64,000 nucleotides of DNA from Chloroflexota bacterium (GTDB lineage Bacteria > Chloroflexota > UBA6077 > FW602-bin22 > JAMCVK01), in contig JAMCVK010000019.1 in NCBI GenBank assembly GCA_023475225.1, forward strand, positions 1 through 64,000, given 5' to 3'. Below, piece by piece: positions 51,269 through 61,129 of this stretch (its first letter is position 1; the number at the start of each line of letters is the position of its first letter). The notes under the pieces were generated by a model. That model worked only from the letters and a program-made list of their open reading frames with translations, had not been told where the DNA came from and ran no database searches. The position numbers and the translations under genes were made by a program.

Positions 51269-52816
51269 ATGATAGAAGCCAAAATTGAGCGACTGCGCCA
51301 GATGTGGCAGGAAGCCCTCCTGGGGGGTGGCCGAAGAAGGATAGAGGAGCAACACGCTAAGGGCAAATTGACCGCTCGGGAGCGTCTCGACCTTCTCCTC
51401 GATGAGGGCAGCTTTCAAGAGTTGGATGCCTTCGTCACGCACCGAGCTACTGAATTTGGCCTGGAGAGACGAAGGTTCTTGGGAGACGGCGTCGTTAGTG
51501 GCTATGGCCGGATCGATGGCCGTCTCGTCTATGTCTACGCCCAAGATTTTACGGTCTTCGGCGGGTCCCTGTCTGAAACTCAGGCAATGAAGATCTGCAA
51601 GATCCTCGATATGGCCCTGAAAAATGGCGCACCGGTCATCGCTTTGGCCGACTCGGGCGGGGCGCGTATCCAAGAAGGGGTGGATAGCCTGGGAGGCTAT
51701 GCCAGCATCTTCCTGCGTAACACCCTGGCCTCCGGTGTCATCCCCCAGATATCGGTCATAATGGGGCCATGCGCGGGGGGGGCCGTCTACTCACCCGCCT
51801 TAACCGATTTCATCTTTATGATTAAGGGGACAAGCCATATGTTTGTCACCGGCCCCACAGTGATTAAGGCCGTCACGCACGAGGATGTTACTTTTGAACA
51901 CCTTGGTGGGGCAATGACACACAATGCCATCAGTGGCGTGGCTCACTTCGCCGCCGAGAGCGAAGAGGAATGCCTATCATTGGTCAGGCATCTGCTCAGT
52001 TTCATCCCTCAGAACAACCTGGAGGATCCACCGGCTGTTGAAACCTCCGATGACCCGGCCCGCGTAGACGATGGGCTGAATATGATCATCCCTGATAACC
52101 CTATCAAGCCTTACGATATGAAGGAGATTATTCGCCTGGTCTTTGACAACGGCCAATTCTTTGAGATCCAGGAGCACTTCGCCCAAAATATTATCATCGG
52201 CTTCGCCAGGCTGAATGGCCGCTCTATAGGCATCGTCGCTCAGCAGCCCAGCGTGTTAGCCGGCGTGTTGGATATCAATGCCTCAATAAAGGCAGCCCGT
52301 TTCGTGCGCTTCTGCGACTGTTTCAATATCCCTATCATCACCTTCGAAGATGTGCCCGGCTTTTTACCCGGCGTCGCCCAGGAACATGGTGGCATCATCC
52401 GCAACGGAGCCAAGCTGCTCTACGCTTACTGCGAGGCCACTGTGCCCAAAATCACGGTGATCACGCGCAAATCTTACGGCGGCGCCTACTGTGTCATGAA
52501 CAGTAAGCACGTTCGCGGCGACATAAACTATGCCTGGCCATCAGCGGAGATAGCCGTGATGGGACCCGAGGGTGCGGTGGATATAATCTTCAAGCGAGAG
52601 ATCGAGAGAGCAGCCGACCCCGAGGCTATGCGACAACAGCTTATTGAAGAATACCGCGAGAAGTTCGCTAGCCCCTACATTGCGGCCGCCCGCGGCTACA
52701 TCGATGAGGTGATCGAGCCAAGCCAGACTCGTCCTAAACTGATCGTTGCCCTGGAGATGTTACAGAATAAGCGTGATAATAACCCACCCAAGAAACACGG
52801 TAACATACCTCTATAA
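51269..52816 (+). CDS. Acyl-CoA carboxylase/methylmalonyl-CoA carboxyltransferase 12S-type subunit
   Basis: Carboxyltransferase beta subunit that moves CO2 between carboxybiotin and propionyl-CoA. [22 protein letters not shown] is the acyl-CoA oxyanion site, [21 protein letters not shown] the N-domain core, and [46 protein letters not shown] the carboxybiotin half. At 515 residues it matches PccB or transcarboxylase 12S. Followed by 5S-like, biotin-carrier and biotin carboxylase genes, so it could serve in propionyl-CoA carboxylase, transcarboxylase, or both. Confidence 0.95.
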   Translation: MIEAKIERLRQMWQEALLGGGRRRIEEQHAKGKLTARERLDLLLDEGSFQELDAFVTHRATEFGLERRRFLGDGVVSGYGRIDGRLVYVYAQDFTVFGGSLSETQAMKICKILDMALKNGAPVIALADSGGARIQEGVDSLGGYASIFLRNTLASGVIPQISVIMGPCAGGAVYSPALTDFIFMIKGTSHMFVTGPTVIKAVTHEDVTFEHLGGAMTHNAISGVAHFAAESEEECLSLVRHLLSFIPQNNLEDPPAVETSDDPARVDDGLNMIIPDNPIKPYDMKEIIRLVFDNGQFFEIQEHFAQNIIIGFARLNGRSIGIVAQQPSVLAGVLDINASIKAARFVRFCDCFNIPIITFEDVPGFLPGVAQEHGGIIRNGAKLLYAYCEATVPKITVITRKSYGGAYCVMNSKHVRGDINYAWPSAEIAVMGPEGAVDIIFKREIERAADPEAMRQQLIEEYREKFASPYIAAARGYIDEVIEPSQTRPKLIVALEMLQNKRDNNPPKKHGNIPL

Positions 52817-52830
52817 TTGTGGAATCTGCT

Positions 52831-54321
52831 ATGAAAGAGAATCCGGTCAAAGTAACGGACACCGTCCTCAGAGATGCTCACCAATCCCTCCTGGCCACAC
52901 GCCTGCGAACCGAGGACATGCTCCCCATCGCCACCCGCCTGGACGAGGTCGGCTATCACTCCCTTGAGGTTTGGGGGGGAGCAACATTCGATACCTGCCT
53001 GCGCTTCCTCCACGAGGACCCCTGGGAAAGACTGCGCCAGATTAAGTCCCATATTCGCAAGACACCCCTTCAAATGCTGCTGCGTGGCCAAAACATCGTC
53101 GGTTACCGCCATTATCCCGATGACATCGTCGAGCGCTTTGTCGCCAAGGCGCGCCAGAACGGCATCGACATCTTCCGCATCTTCGATGCTCTGAACGATA
53201 TCCGTAATATGGAGTTGGCGATGAAGGTCGCCTGCCGAGAGGGGGCTCACGTCCAGGCAGCCATCTGTTACACCCTCAGTCCCGTACACAACATTGACCT
53301 GTACGTTCAATTAGCCAAGCAGTTAGAATCCCTGGGAGCTCATTCTATTTGTATCAAGGATATGGCCGGCATGCTCGCCCCCTACGAGGCCTACGAGTTA
53401 ATAACGAGACTTAAAGAGAGCCTCGACCTACCGATCCAGTTGCATTGCCACTATACCAGCGGTATGGCGCAGGCGACCTATCTTAAGGCCGCGGAGGCGG
53501 GCATCGATATCGTTGATACGGCCATCTCCACCATGGCCCTGGGCAGCTCACAACCACCAACGGAGAGTTTCGTGAGCATGTTAAGGGGCACTCCTAGAGA
53601 TACAGGGCTCGACCTGACCTTGCTCTCCGAGATTGCCCAATATTTCGCTGAAGTACGGAGGAGATATCGAGCCTTCGAGAGTGAGTTTAGCGGGGTAGAT
53701 ACGAATGTGCTCGTCTTCCAAATACCCGGAGGCATGATCTCCAACCTGGCCGCTCAACTTCAGGAACAGGGTGCGCTGGATAAGATGCCTGAGGTGCTAC
53801 GGGAGGTGCCACAGGTGCGCCAGGAATTGGGTTATCCGCCACTAGTCACCCCATCCAGTCAAATCGTCGGTACACAGGCCACACTGAATGTTCTGCTTGG
53901 AAAGCGCTATAAGGTCATCCCAAAGGAGGTAAAATCCTACATCAAGGGTCTCTACGGCCGTCCGCCAGCACCGGTAGATGAGAGGATCAGGCGGCTGGCG
54001 ATCGATGATGAGGAAACCGTGGAGCAGAGGCCAGCTGATTTGTTGCCTCCTGAATACGCCCAAGCGGCTAAGGAGAGCGCAGCATACAGCCGGAGCGAAG
54101 AGGATGTGCTCTCCTATGCCCTCTTTCCCTCCATAGCCCTGGAATTCTTCAAGGGGAGAGCGGCTGGGGAGCAGCTGGAGCAGGAGGTTGTGGCAGCCAT
54201 CGCGGCAGCTATCAGCCACTCAAGTGGGCCGAAACCTCCCACTTCGGCCGACCGTTCACTATGGAGAATGACCGGGCGCCTTCGTTCAACGGCCCTTGAT
54301 GAGTTGCGCTGGATCAAATGA
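52831..54321 (+). CDS. 5S/PycB/OadA-type carboxyltransferase (pyruvate-oxaloacetate)
   Basis: Carboxyltransferase handling pyruvate and oxaloacetate. TDTVLRDAHQSLLATRLRTEDML gives the metal-binding Asp; KDMAGMLAPYEA has the carboxylated lysine; QLHCHYTSGMA provides the His-x-His metal pair; and the C-terminal PYC-type helical domain follows (about 300-470). It has no biotin domain of its own (about 496 residues); the carrier is the next gene, overlapping by 4 bp. ATG 52831 (GGAA upstream) is preferred over GTG 52819, which lacks a ribosome site. It could form pyruvate carboxylase with the biotin carboxylase, or transcarboxylase with the 12S subunit. Confidence 0.93.
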   Translation: MKENPVKVTDTVLRDAHQSLLATRLRTEDMLPIATRLDEVGYHSLEVWGGATFDTCLRFLHEDPWERLRQIKSHIRKTPLQMLLRGQNIVGYRHYPDDIVERFVAKARQNGIDIFRIFDALNDIRNMELAMKVACREGAHVQAAICYTLSPVHNIDLYVQLAKQLESLGAHSICIKDMAGMLAPYEAYELITRLKESLDLPIQLHCHYTSGMAQATYLKAAEAGIDIVDTAISTMALGSSQPPTESFVSMLRGTPRDTGLDLTLLSEIAQYFAEVRRRYRAFESEFSGVDTNVLVFQIPGGMISNLAAQLQEQGALDKMPEVLREVPQVRQELGYPPLVTPSSQIVGTQATLNVLLGKRYKVIPKEVKSYIKGLYGRPPAPVDERIRRLAIDDEETVEQRPADLLPPEYAQAAKESAAYSRSEEDVLSYALFPSIALEFFKGRAAGEQLEQEVVAAIAAAISHSSGPKPPTSADRSLWRMTGRLRSTALDELRWIK

Positions 54322-54791
54322 AATTAAATATAGATGGCAAAGCATACTATGTTCAGTTGAATCAGGATACGGTCAGCGTTGATGGGAACTCCTTTAAGGT
54401 GCAAGTGCGAAGGGAGGATTCCCAATTCACGATCCAGGTCAACGGGCGCCCCTATAAAATAGAGCTTCAGGGACGCACCGTACTGGTCAATGGAAAAGCC
54501 TATCGGGTGGAGACGCTAGGAGCAGGCGTGAGGACCCCTACTCCACTTGCCCCCAAAACCGTGCCCAGGGTGCCTGACTTTGGCGTCGTGAAGGCACTTA
54601 TGCCCGGTAGGGTCATCTCTATCAGGGTAAGAGAAGGAGCTGAAGTAAAAGAGGACGCCGTCTTAATGATCATCGAGGCGATGAAAATGGAAAACGAGAT
54701 TCGTGCCCCACAGGGCGGGATGGTGAAGAGGATCGCTGTTGCTGAGGGTACGACCGTTAACAACAGTGACGTGCTGATAGTGTTAGAATAA
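54318..54791 (+). CDS. Biotin carboxyl carrier protein 1
   Basis: 157-residue biotin carrier. The C-terminal biotinyl domain (about 85-157) has [14 protein letters not shown] with the biotinylated lysine. The N-terminal 65 residues are short beta repeats (NIDGKAYYVQL, VDGNSFKVQV, VNGRPYKIEL, VNGKAYRVET), an internally repetitive scaffold that probably docks the carboxylase subunits. It directly follows the 5S-like subunit and is most likely its partner. Confidence 0.93.
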   Translation: MKLNIDGKAYYVQLNQDTVSVDGNSFKVQVRREDSQFTIQVNGRPYKIELQGRTVLVNGKAYRVETLGAGVRTPTPLAPKTVPRVPDFGVVKALMPGRVISIRVREGAEVKEDAVLMIIEAMKMENEIRAPQGGMVKRIAVAEGTTVNNSDVLIVLE

Positions 54792-54795
54792 GGTC

Positions 54796-56301
54796 ATGTT
54801 TCGCAAGGTACTAGTGGCCAATCGAGGGGAAATAGCCGTCCGTATCCTACGAGCCTGTGCTGAACTGGGCATCTCTACCGTAGCGGTCTACTCAGATGTA
54901 GACCGCAACTCGCTCCACGTACGCTATGCCGACGAGTCCTACCCAATTGGTCCAGCGCTGGCGAAGGACAGCTATTTGCGCGCGGATAAGATTATCGAAG
55001 TGGCCAGGCGATGCCAGGCGGAGGCCATCCATCCCGGTTACGGCTTTCTAGCCGAAGATGCCACCTTTGCCCAGTCCTGTCTTGACGCAGGGATCATCTT
55101 TATCGGCCCACCACCACAAACGATCTTGGCTATGGGCGACAAGATCACAGCCCGCCGGACTATGCAGGCAGTGGGCATCCAGGTTGTTCCCGGTAGCTAT
55201 GCGGAGCTACGTGATGCAGACGAAGCTGCGGCTGAAGCAGAACGTCTCGGCTTGCCGATAGTGATCAAGTCTGCCGCCGGTGGTGGAGGAAGAGGGATGC
55301 GCATCGTGCGGCATCTAGAGGACCTACCTGCGGCCTTCGACTCTGCCTACCGGGAGTCCATCGCTGCTTTTGGGCGAGCCGGTCTCTACCTGGAAAAGCA
55401 TCTTGATGGCGTCCGTCATATCGAATTTCAGTTACTGGCTGATCGCTATGGCAATATCGTCCATCTGGGTGAACGCGAGTGCTCCATACAGCGTCGACAT
55501 CAAAAGCTGATCGAGGAGGCGCCCTCAGCTGTGGTTGACGAGGAGCTACGCCAGAGGATGGGAGAGATGGCAGTGGGGGCAGCCAAGGCGGCCCACTATG
55601 AGAGCGTCGGCACGGTTGAGTTTCTGCTGGATAAGGATAAGAACTTCTACTTCCTGGAGATGAATACACGCCTCCAGGTCGAACATCCGGTCACAGAATT
55701 GGCAACCGGGGTCGATATCGTCCTGGAACAGTTGCGTATGGCCGCAGGACGCAAGCTACGTTACGCCCAGGAGGATATCAAGATCAAGGGCTGGGCCATC
55801 GAGTGTCGCATCGCCGCCGAGGACCCCTATAACAATTTCCTACCCTCCATAGGACGGGTGACGGCTGTTTACGAACCGAGTGGATCTGGTGTGCGTCTGG
55901 ACAGTGGTATTTACGATGGCTTTGAGGTATCGCTATACTACGATCCTTTGATCGCCAAGCTAGCTGTCTGGGGGGAGACGCGTGGACAGGCTATCCTGAG
56001 GATGAGAAGGGCCTTGCGTGAATACAAGATCATCGGCATCCAGACCAATATTCCCTTTCATCTAAGCGTGATGGATACGGCCAGTTTCATCGGTGGTCGG
56101 TATGATACCAGCTATTTAGATAGCCGTCCCCCCACTGCGGATGAAGCGGAGAGAGACCAACAACGCCATATTGCCGCGGTGGCCGCCGCGGTTATAGCCC
56201 ACCAGAACAGACAGAAGGCTTTTGTCAGGCACCATGCGGAGAGGTTAGGGTTCATAGGCTGGAAATCGGCAGCCAGACGGGAAGGGCTGAGGCCAAAGTG
56301 A
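54796..56301 (+). CDS. Biotin carboxylase subunit (acetyl-/propionyl-/pyruvate carboxylase)
   Basis: ATP-grasp enzyme that carboxylates biotin with bicarbonate. FRKVLVANRGEIAVRILRACAELGI starts the family; VIKSAAGGGGRGMRIV is the glycine-rich ATP loop; ECSIQRRHQKLIEEAPS and EMNTRLQVEHPVTEL form the catalytic core. At 501 residues it lacks fused biotin or carboxyltransferase domains. Only one such gene is present for two carrier proteins and two carboxyltransferases, so it may be shared. Overlaps carrier 2 by 4 bp. Confidence 0.96.
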   Translation: MFRKVLVANRGEIAVRILRACAELGISTVAVYSDVDRNSLHVRYADESYPIGPALAKDSYLRADKIIEVARRCQAEAIHPGYGFLAEDATFAQSCLDAGIIFIGPPPQTILAMGDKITARRTMQAVGIQVVPGSYAELRDADEAAAEAERLGLPIVIKSAAGGGGRGMRIVRHLEDLPAAFDSAYRESIAAFGRAGLYLEKHLDGVRHIEFQLLADRYGNIVHLGERECSIQRRHQKLIEEAPSAVVDEELRQRMGEMAVGAAKAAHYESVGTVEFLLDKDKNFYFLEMNTRLQVEHPVTELATGVDIVLEQLRMAAGRKLRYAQEDIKIKGWAIECRIAAEDPYNNFLPSIGRVTAVYEPSGSGVRLDSGIYDGFEVSLYYDPLIAKLAVWGETRGQAILRMRRALREYKIIGIQTNIPFHLSVMDTASFIGGRYDTSYLDSRPPTADEAERDQQRHIAAVAAAVIAHQNRQKAFVRHHAERLGFIGWKSAARREGLRPK

Positions 56302-56807
56302 AATATTTCGCCCAGGTGGATGACGAAGAGATCGAAATCGACATCGGTGAAGAGAAGGGTGGCATTGTCCAGGTTAAGGTCACCGATCGCCCGCTGATCA
56401 TAGATCTGCAACAAGTGGCTGATACCTCCCTCTATTCCCTAATCGTGGATCAACTATCCTATGAGGTGTTCGTTGAACAGCAAGAGGGCGAATATACCGT
56501 CATCATTGGCGGGCAATTATACCGGGTGCAGGTACAGGACGAGCGAGCCAAGCGGCTTTCGGCCGTGGTGAGGAAGGAAAGAAGAGAGGAGGGCGAGCTG
56601 GCCCTAAAGGCGCCGATGCCTGGCTTGATCGTCCGGCTGGACGTTCGTTCCGGCCAACGGGTGGCTAAAGGCGAGCGGCTGCTCGTGCTCGAGGCGATGA
56701 AAATGGAAAACGAGCTGCGCTCGCCGCGGGATGCGACGGTGAGAGCCATTTACGTTCAAAAGGGGCAGAAAGTAGAGCACGGAGGCCTTTTGCTTTCGCT
56801 AGCCTAG
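56298..56807 (+). CDS. Biotin carboxyl carrier protein 2
   Basis: 169-residue biotin carrier. The N-terminal about 90 residues form a beta-rich domain ([47 protein letters not shown]) like those found in propionyl-CoA carboxylase carriers. The biotinyl domain (about 98-169) has [14 protein letters not shown]. Its N-domain differs from carrier 1, suggesting a different partner; placed next to biotin carboxylase and the mutase gene, it is the likelier carrier for the 12S subunit. That split is inference. Confidence 0.93.
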   Translation: MKYFAQVDDEEIEIDIGEEKGGIVQVKVTDRPLIIDLQQVADTSLYSLIVDQLSYEVFVEQQEGEYTVIIGGQLYRVQVQDERAKRLSAVVRKERREEGELALKAPMPGLIVRLDVRSGQRVAKGERLLVLEAMKMENELRSPRDATVRAIYVQKGQKVEHGGLLLSLA

Positions 56808-56827
56808 CGCTAAAGGGGAGAAGGAAT

Positions 56828-58507
56828 ATGTCAACACCCGCTGATCTGGCAGCCAAGGAAAGGGGAAGGTGGGAGAAGGAAACGGTCGGGCCAACTGTGC
56901 AACGTTGTCCTGAACGCCAGGAGCATTTTGCCACCTCTTCCCAAATCCCCATTCAACGACTCTATGGCCCGGACGATACGGCCCAAATGGATTACCTCTC
57001 TGACCTCGGCTTTCCAGGCGAATATCCCTTCACCAGGGGGGTACAACCGACTATGTATCGGGGGAGACTCTGGACGATGCGTCAATACGCCGGTTATGGT
57101 ACCGCCGAGGAGTCCAACCGGCGCTACCGCTATCTCCTCGAAGAGGGGCAAACAGGGCTTTCGGTAGCCTTCGACCTACCAACCCAGCTGGGCTATGATT
57201 CCAACCATCCCTTAGCTCTGGGTGAAGTAGGCAAGGTCGGCGTAGCCATCGACTCCCTAGAGGATATGGAGCGTCTTTTTGACCAGATCCCCCTTGATAA
57301 GGTCAGCACCTCGATGACGATCAATGCCACAGCAGCGATAATCCTCGGCATGTACATCGCCGTGGCTAAGCGCCGAAGCATCACCTCAGCGCAGCTTATG
57401 GGTACCATTCAAAATGACATCTTAAAAGAATACATCGCCAGGGGAACCTATATCTTTCCCCCGAAACCATCGTTGCGCCTGGTGACCGATCTGATCGCTT
57501 ACTGTAGCGCCCACCTGCCCCGTTGGAACTCCATTTCCATTAGCGGCTATCATATTCGGGAGGCCGGGGCGACGGCCGTACAAGAGCTGGCCTTCACTCT
57601 GGCCAACGCCATCACCTACGTCGAAGCAGCCTTGGCGGTGGGACTGGACCTCGATGACTTTGGGCCGCGCCTCTCCTTCTTTTTTAACGCCCATAATGAC
57701 CTCTTTGAAGAGGTGGCCAAGTTCAGGGCAGGGCGACGGCTTTGGGCGAAGATTATGCGCCATCGCTTTGGGGCTAAGGATCCCCGCTCCTGGATGCTCC
57801 GTTTCCACGCGCAGACAGCCGGCTCCACCCTGACGGCCCAACAGCCGGAGAACAACATCGTCCGTACCACCATCCAGGCCCTGGCGGCTGTATTGGGTGG
57901 AACACAGTCCTTACACACTAATTCCATGGACGAGGCTCTGGCCTTACCCTCAGAGAAGGCTGTGCGCATCGCCTTGCGCACCCAGCAAATCCTCGCCTAC
58001 GAAAGTGGGGTGGCTGATACCATCGATCCTCTGGCTGGTAGTTATTACTTAGAGGCGTTGACCAACGAGATGGAGAGAAGGGCCCAGGAGTACCTGAGTC
58101 GAATCGAGGCCATGGGTGGCACTCTGGTGGCCCTCGAGAGGGGATTCTTCCAACGCGAGATTCAGGAAAGCGCCTATCGTTATCAGCAAGAGGTGGAAAG
58201 GGGACAGCGGACGGTAATCGGCGTCAACAAATTCGCCACTTGGAGGGGCGAGGTGACCTCGCCCCTACTATGGCAGACTGATCCTCAGATCGCATTAGAG
58301 GCGACAAGAAGGCTGGCCGATCTGCGCAGACGCCGCGACAACGAGCTGGTCAATTCTCTCCTAGGCGAGCTGCGGGAAACAGCCCGCGGCTCCGATAATC
58401 TGGTACCAGTGATCCTGCGTTGTGTGGAAAACCTCTGCACCCTGGGAGAGATATGCGACGTGCTACGTTCCGTTTTCGGTGAGTACAAAGAGACGTTGGT
58501 AATTTAG
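56828..58507 (+). CDS. Methylmalonyl-CoA mutase, large (catalytic) subunit
   Basis: Interconverts succinyl-CoA and (R)-methylmalonyl-CoA by a B12 radical mechanism. [39 protein letters not shown] includes the active-site Tyr; [16 protein letters not shown] and [17 protein letters not shown] line the CoA tunnel. The 559 residues contain the barrel only; the B12-binding domain is a separate gene at 59645, as in archaea and some anaerobes. The gene follows the carboxylase operon by 20 bp, and a repeat-rich 190-bp gap comes after it. Confidence 0.96.
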   Translation: MSTPADLAAKERGRWEKETVGPTVQRCPERQEHFATSSQIPIQRLYGPDDTAQMDYLSDLGFPGEYPFTRGVQPTMYRGRLWTMRQYAGYGTAEESNRRYRYLLEEGQTGLSVAFDLPTQLGYDSNHPLALGEVGKVGVAIDSLEDMERLFDQIPLDKVSTSMTINATAAIILGMYIAVAKRRSITSAQLMGTIQNDILKEYIARGTYIFPPKPSLRLVTDLIAYCSAHLPRWNSISISGYHIREAGATAVQELAFTLANAITYVEAALAVGLDLDDFGPRLSFFFNAHNDLFEEVAKFRAGRRLWAKIMRHRFGAKDPRSWMLRFHAQTAGSTLTAQQPENNIVRTTIQALAAVLGGTQSLHTNSMDEALALPSEKAVRIALRTQQILAYESGVADTIDPLAGSYYLEALTNEMERRAQEYLSRIEAMGGTLVALERGFFQREIQESAYRYQQEVERGQRTVIGVNKFATWRGEVTSPLLWQTDPQIALEATRRLADLRRRRDNELVNSLLGELRETARGSDNLVPVILRCVENLCTLGEICDVLRSVFGEYKETLVI

Positions 58508-58536
58508 GCTGGGGTTTGGGGTATCCCCAAACCCTT

Positions 58537-58680
58537 ATTCCCCCCTCTCCCGCCGGGGCGAGGGGAGGTCAAGGTAGGTGCAACCGCAAGGGTTGCCCCT
58601 ACGGGGAGGGTCCTATCCGCCTTCGGCGGACGCCCTAACTATTCTCCTCCTTCTCCCGCAAGGCGGGAGAAGGAGGATAC
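58537..58680. repeat. Composite palindromic repeats inside the mutase operon
   Basis: A CCCCTCTCCCGCCGGGGCGAGGGGAGG hairpin region, a family A-like palindrome (GTAGGTGCAACC 58574-58585 / GGTTGCCCCTAC 58591-58602) and a perfect family B palindrome (58645-58659 / 58663-58677). It interrupts an otherwise tightly packed gene run; whether it alters read-through is unknown. Confidence 0.75.
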
Positions 58681-58701
58681 AGGAGGATGAGGGTATCTAA
58701 A

Positions 58702-59103
58702 ATGATAAAGAGAGTCAATCATGTGGCTGTGGCCGTAAGGGATACCGAAGAGGCACTGCGGTTCTACAAAGAGGTCCTGGGACTGCAACCTTCTGAATCG
58801 AAGGCTGCGCCTGAGCAAGGTCTGAAGATTACGTTCCTCCCCATCGGGGATGGGGAGATCGAGTTCCTTGAGCCCATCAGTGAAACGAGTACGGTGGCCA
58901 AGTTCCTGGAGAAGAGGGGTGAAGGGCTTCACCATATTTGCCTTGAGGTGGATGATATCGAAGCAACCCTGCACTCCTTAAGCGAACGTGGCGTACCGTT
59001 AGTAGACACGATACCCCGCGTCGGTGCGCATGGCACAAGGATCGCCTTCATCCATCCGGAGGCAGCCCATGGCATCCTCATCGAGCTCAGCGAAACGAAA
59101 TGA
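58702..59103 (+). CDS. mce: Methylmalonyl-CoA epimerase
   Basis: Interconverts the (S) and (R) forms of methylmalonyl-CoA, linking carboxylase and mutase. Vicinal-oxygen-chelate fold of 133 residues: RVNHVAVAVRDTEEALRFYKEVLGL, FLPIGDGEIEFLEP and GLHHICLEVDDIEATLHSL supply the metal-binding His, Glu and His; the end reads THPEAAHGILIELSE-like (IHPEAAHGILIEL). ATG 58702 is preferred, with GATGAGGG at eight bases; ATG 58687 is too near its own GGAGG. Confidence 0.95.
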   Translation: MIKRVNHVAVAVRDTEEALRFYKEVLGLQPSESKAAPEQGLKITFLPIGDGEIEFLEPISETSTVAKFLEKRGEGLHHICLEVDDIEATLHSLSERGVPLVDTIPRVGAHGTRIAFIHPEAAHGILIELSETK

Positions 59104-59635
59104 GCTTAGACAAGGGACCAACCTGGGACTAGTGCATGTTTATACCGGCGATGGCAAGGGCAAGACTACGGCGGCCCTCGGTTTGGCCCTCCGCGCTGTC
59201 GGCCAGGGTCTACGGGTGCACATCGTTCAATTCCTGAAAGGCGTCGCCTACGGTGAGGTCAAGTCTCTAGCCCGGTTACCTAACATCAGCCTGGTACAGT
59301 TTGGCTCCGCTGAATGGGTGCATCCGGAAAGGATCACTGTGAAGGATCGACGGCTGGCTTTGGGCGGACTAGAACACGCCCGAGAAGCCATTCACAGTGG
59401 ATACTATGACCTGGTTATCCTTGATGAGATCAATATCGCTGTGGCATGGAACCTCTTGCCCCTGGAAGCAGTGCTGGACCTGATCCGTGCCAGACCGAAA
59501 GGCGTCGAACTGGTTCTGACCGGGCGTCAGGCACCACCCGAGGTCATCGAACTAGCTGATCTGGTGACGGAGATGAAAGAAATCAAACATCCCTTTGGAC
59601 GGGGGGTTATGGCTCGCCGTGGTATCGAGTTCTAA
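59069..59635 (+). CDS. cobO: Cob(I)alamin adenosyltransferase (CobA/BtuR type)
   Basis: Makes adenosylcobalamin, the mutase cofactor. GLVHVYTGDGKGKTTAALGLALRAVGQG is the P-loop of the CobA/CobO family; QFLKG, LVILDEINIAVAWNLL and VELVLTGRQAPPEVIELADLVTEM complete it. ATG 59069 lies inside the epimerase gene (35-bp overlap) but has a perfect GGAGG six bases before it; the frame offers no ATG between 59103 and the P-loop. Placement between the mutase genes links B12 activation to its use. Confidence 0.94.
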   Translation: MASSSSSAKRNELRQGTNLGLVHVYTGDGKGKTTAALGLALRAVGQGLRVHIVQFLKGVAYGEVKSLARLPNISLVQFGSAEWVHPERITVKDRRLALGGLEHAREAIHSGYYDLVILDEINIAVAWNLLPLEAVLDLIRARPKGVELVLTGRQAPPEVIELADLVTEMKEIKHPFGRGVMARRGIEF

Positions 59636-59644
59636 GGGGGTCTT

Positions 59645-60064
59645 ATGACTGGAGAGAGGAAAATAAGAGTACTGATAGCCAAGCCAGGCCTAGACGGCCA
59701 CGATCGTGGGGCAAAGGTGGTGGCACGGGCCCTGTGCGATGCTGGCATGGAGGTCATTTACACTGGCCTGAGGCAAACGCCAGAGATGATCGTTGAGGCG
59801 GCCATCCAGGAGGATGTCGACGTCATTGGGTTGAGCATCCTCTCAGGGGCCCATATGGTGCTCATTCCCCGCCTAATGGAGCTGCTTAAGGCACGGGGGG
59901 CGGAGGATATCCCGGTCATTGTGGGGGGCATCATCCCTGATGGGGATGGGCCAGTTCTGAGGGAGATGGGAATTAAGGACATCTTTGGGCCTGGAACGCC
60001 TATGCCAGAGATCGTCGCTTTCCTGAGAGACAACATCCGCCAGATAGGGCCCGCTAGGCCGTGA
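59645..60064 (+). CDS. Methylmalonyl-CoA mutase, small (B12-binding) subunit
   Basis: 139-residue cobalamin-binding subunit that pairs with the catalytic subunit at 56828. [22 protein letters not shown] holds the DxHxxG motif whose histidine replaces the lower B12 ligand; GLSILSGAH and [11 protein letters not shown] follow as in other B12 domains. It ends in the start of the MeaB gene (4-bp overlap). Confidence 0.96.
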   Translation: MTGERKIRVLIAKPGLDGHDRGAKVVARALCDAGMEVIYTGLRQTPEMIVEAAIQEDVDVIGLSILSGAHMVLIPRLMELLKARGAEDIPVIVGGIIPDGDGPVLREMGIKDIFGPGTPMPEIVAFLRDNIRQIGPARP

Positions 60065-61008
60065 AAGAGATCGTGGAACGTCTCCTGCAAGGGGACCGGC
60101 GCGCCCTATCCAGGCTCATTACGATGATCGAGAACCGAACACCGGGGACCCGTGAGGCGCTACGCCAGCTTCACCCTCACACTGGCCGGGCTCATATCAT
60201 CGGTATCACCGGCGCACCGGGGACAGGCAAGAGCACTCTGGTCAATCAGTTGGTGAGGGGGTTTCGTCAACTAGGCCGGAGCGTCGGGGTGATCGCGGTC
60301 GATCCGACCAGCCCCTTCACTGGTGGAGCCCTTCTGGGCGACCGCGTGCGCATGACGGAGCTCAGCTCCGACCCAGGCGTTTTCATCCGCAGCATGGCCA
60401 CGCGTGGTCATCTCGGCGGCCTGGCCGAAGCGACGGCTGCTGCGGTCAGGGCCTTAGATGCCTTCGGCTGTCAACTCGTCATCGTAGAGACCGTTGGGGT
60501 AGGGCAAGATGAGGTGGAGATAGCCAGCACGGCACATACCGTCGTCGTGGTCACAGTACCCGGACTTGGCGATGAGATCCAGGTCATCAAGGCTGGCATC
60601 TTAGAGATCGCCGACCTCTTCGTGGTCAATAAGTCCGATAAGGAGAATGCAGCGCGGTTGGTCTCTGAGCTCGAGATGTTGCAGACCCTTCGGCCGAGAG
60701 ATGAGTCCTGGACACCACCTATTCTGCAAACCGTAGCGACGACTGGTCAGGGGATTGGTGCCCTGATCGAGACCATCCAGCAGCACAAACAGTATCTGGA
60801 AGAGAGTGGCCTCTTACCGCAACGTCTCCGCCAGAGGGCCAGGGAGGAGCTGATCGAGGCCATCAAGGAGGAGTTTGGTCGGCGGCTTTTCCAGACGAGC
60901 GAGTCCCATCTAGAGATGCTCGTCGAGCAGATAGCCACGGGGCAACTCGATCCCCACACGGCGGCGGAGCGTATTTTAAACCGGTCTACGGTGAGGCCAA
61001 TAAAGTGA
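60061..61008 (+). CDS. meaB: MeaB/ArgK-type GTPase, mutase chaperone
   Basis: G3E-family GTPase that loads and protects adenosylcobalamin on methylmalonyl-CoA mutase. Walker [10 protein letters not shown] is at residues 51-59; then [32 protein letters not shown] (switch) and [10 protein letters not shown] (NKxD guanine motif). The 315-residue length is standard, including the C-terminal dimer arm. GTG start. Last gene of the operon; 120 bp without features separates it from the glycosyltransferase gene. Confidence 0.96.
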   Translation: MKEIVERLLQGDRRALSRLITMIENRTPGTREALRQLHPHTGRAHIIGITGAPGTGKSTLVNQLVRGFRQLGRSVGVIAVDPTSPFTGGALLGDRVRMTELSSDPGVFIRSMATRGHLGGLAEATAAAVRALDAFGCQLVIVETVGVGQDEVEIASTAHTVVVVTVPGLGDEIQVIKAGILEIADLFVVNKSDKENAARLVSELEMLQTLRPRDESWTPPILQTVATTGQGIGALIETIQQHKQYLEESGLLPQRLRQRAREELIEAIKEEFGRRLFQTSESHLEMLVEQIATGQLDPHTAAERILNRSTVRPIK

Positions 61009-61129
61009 ATTCAGCAAAGGTCTGTCTCAATCCACTCCCCTCTATGCTGCTTACCCTGGACTTCCGTCCGATCCCCCGCATCTATGATAACGTCATCGGT
61101 AAGGGACAGAAAGGAGATCGACATCGGCT

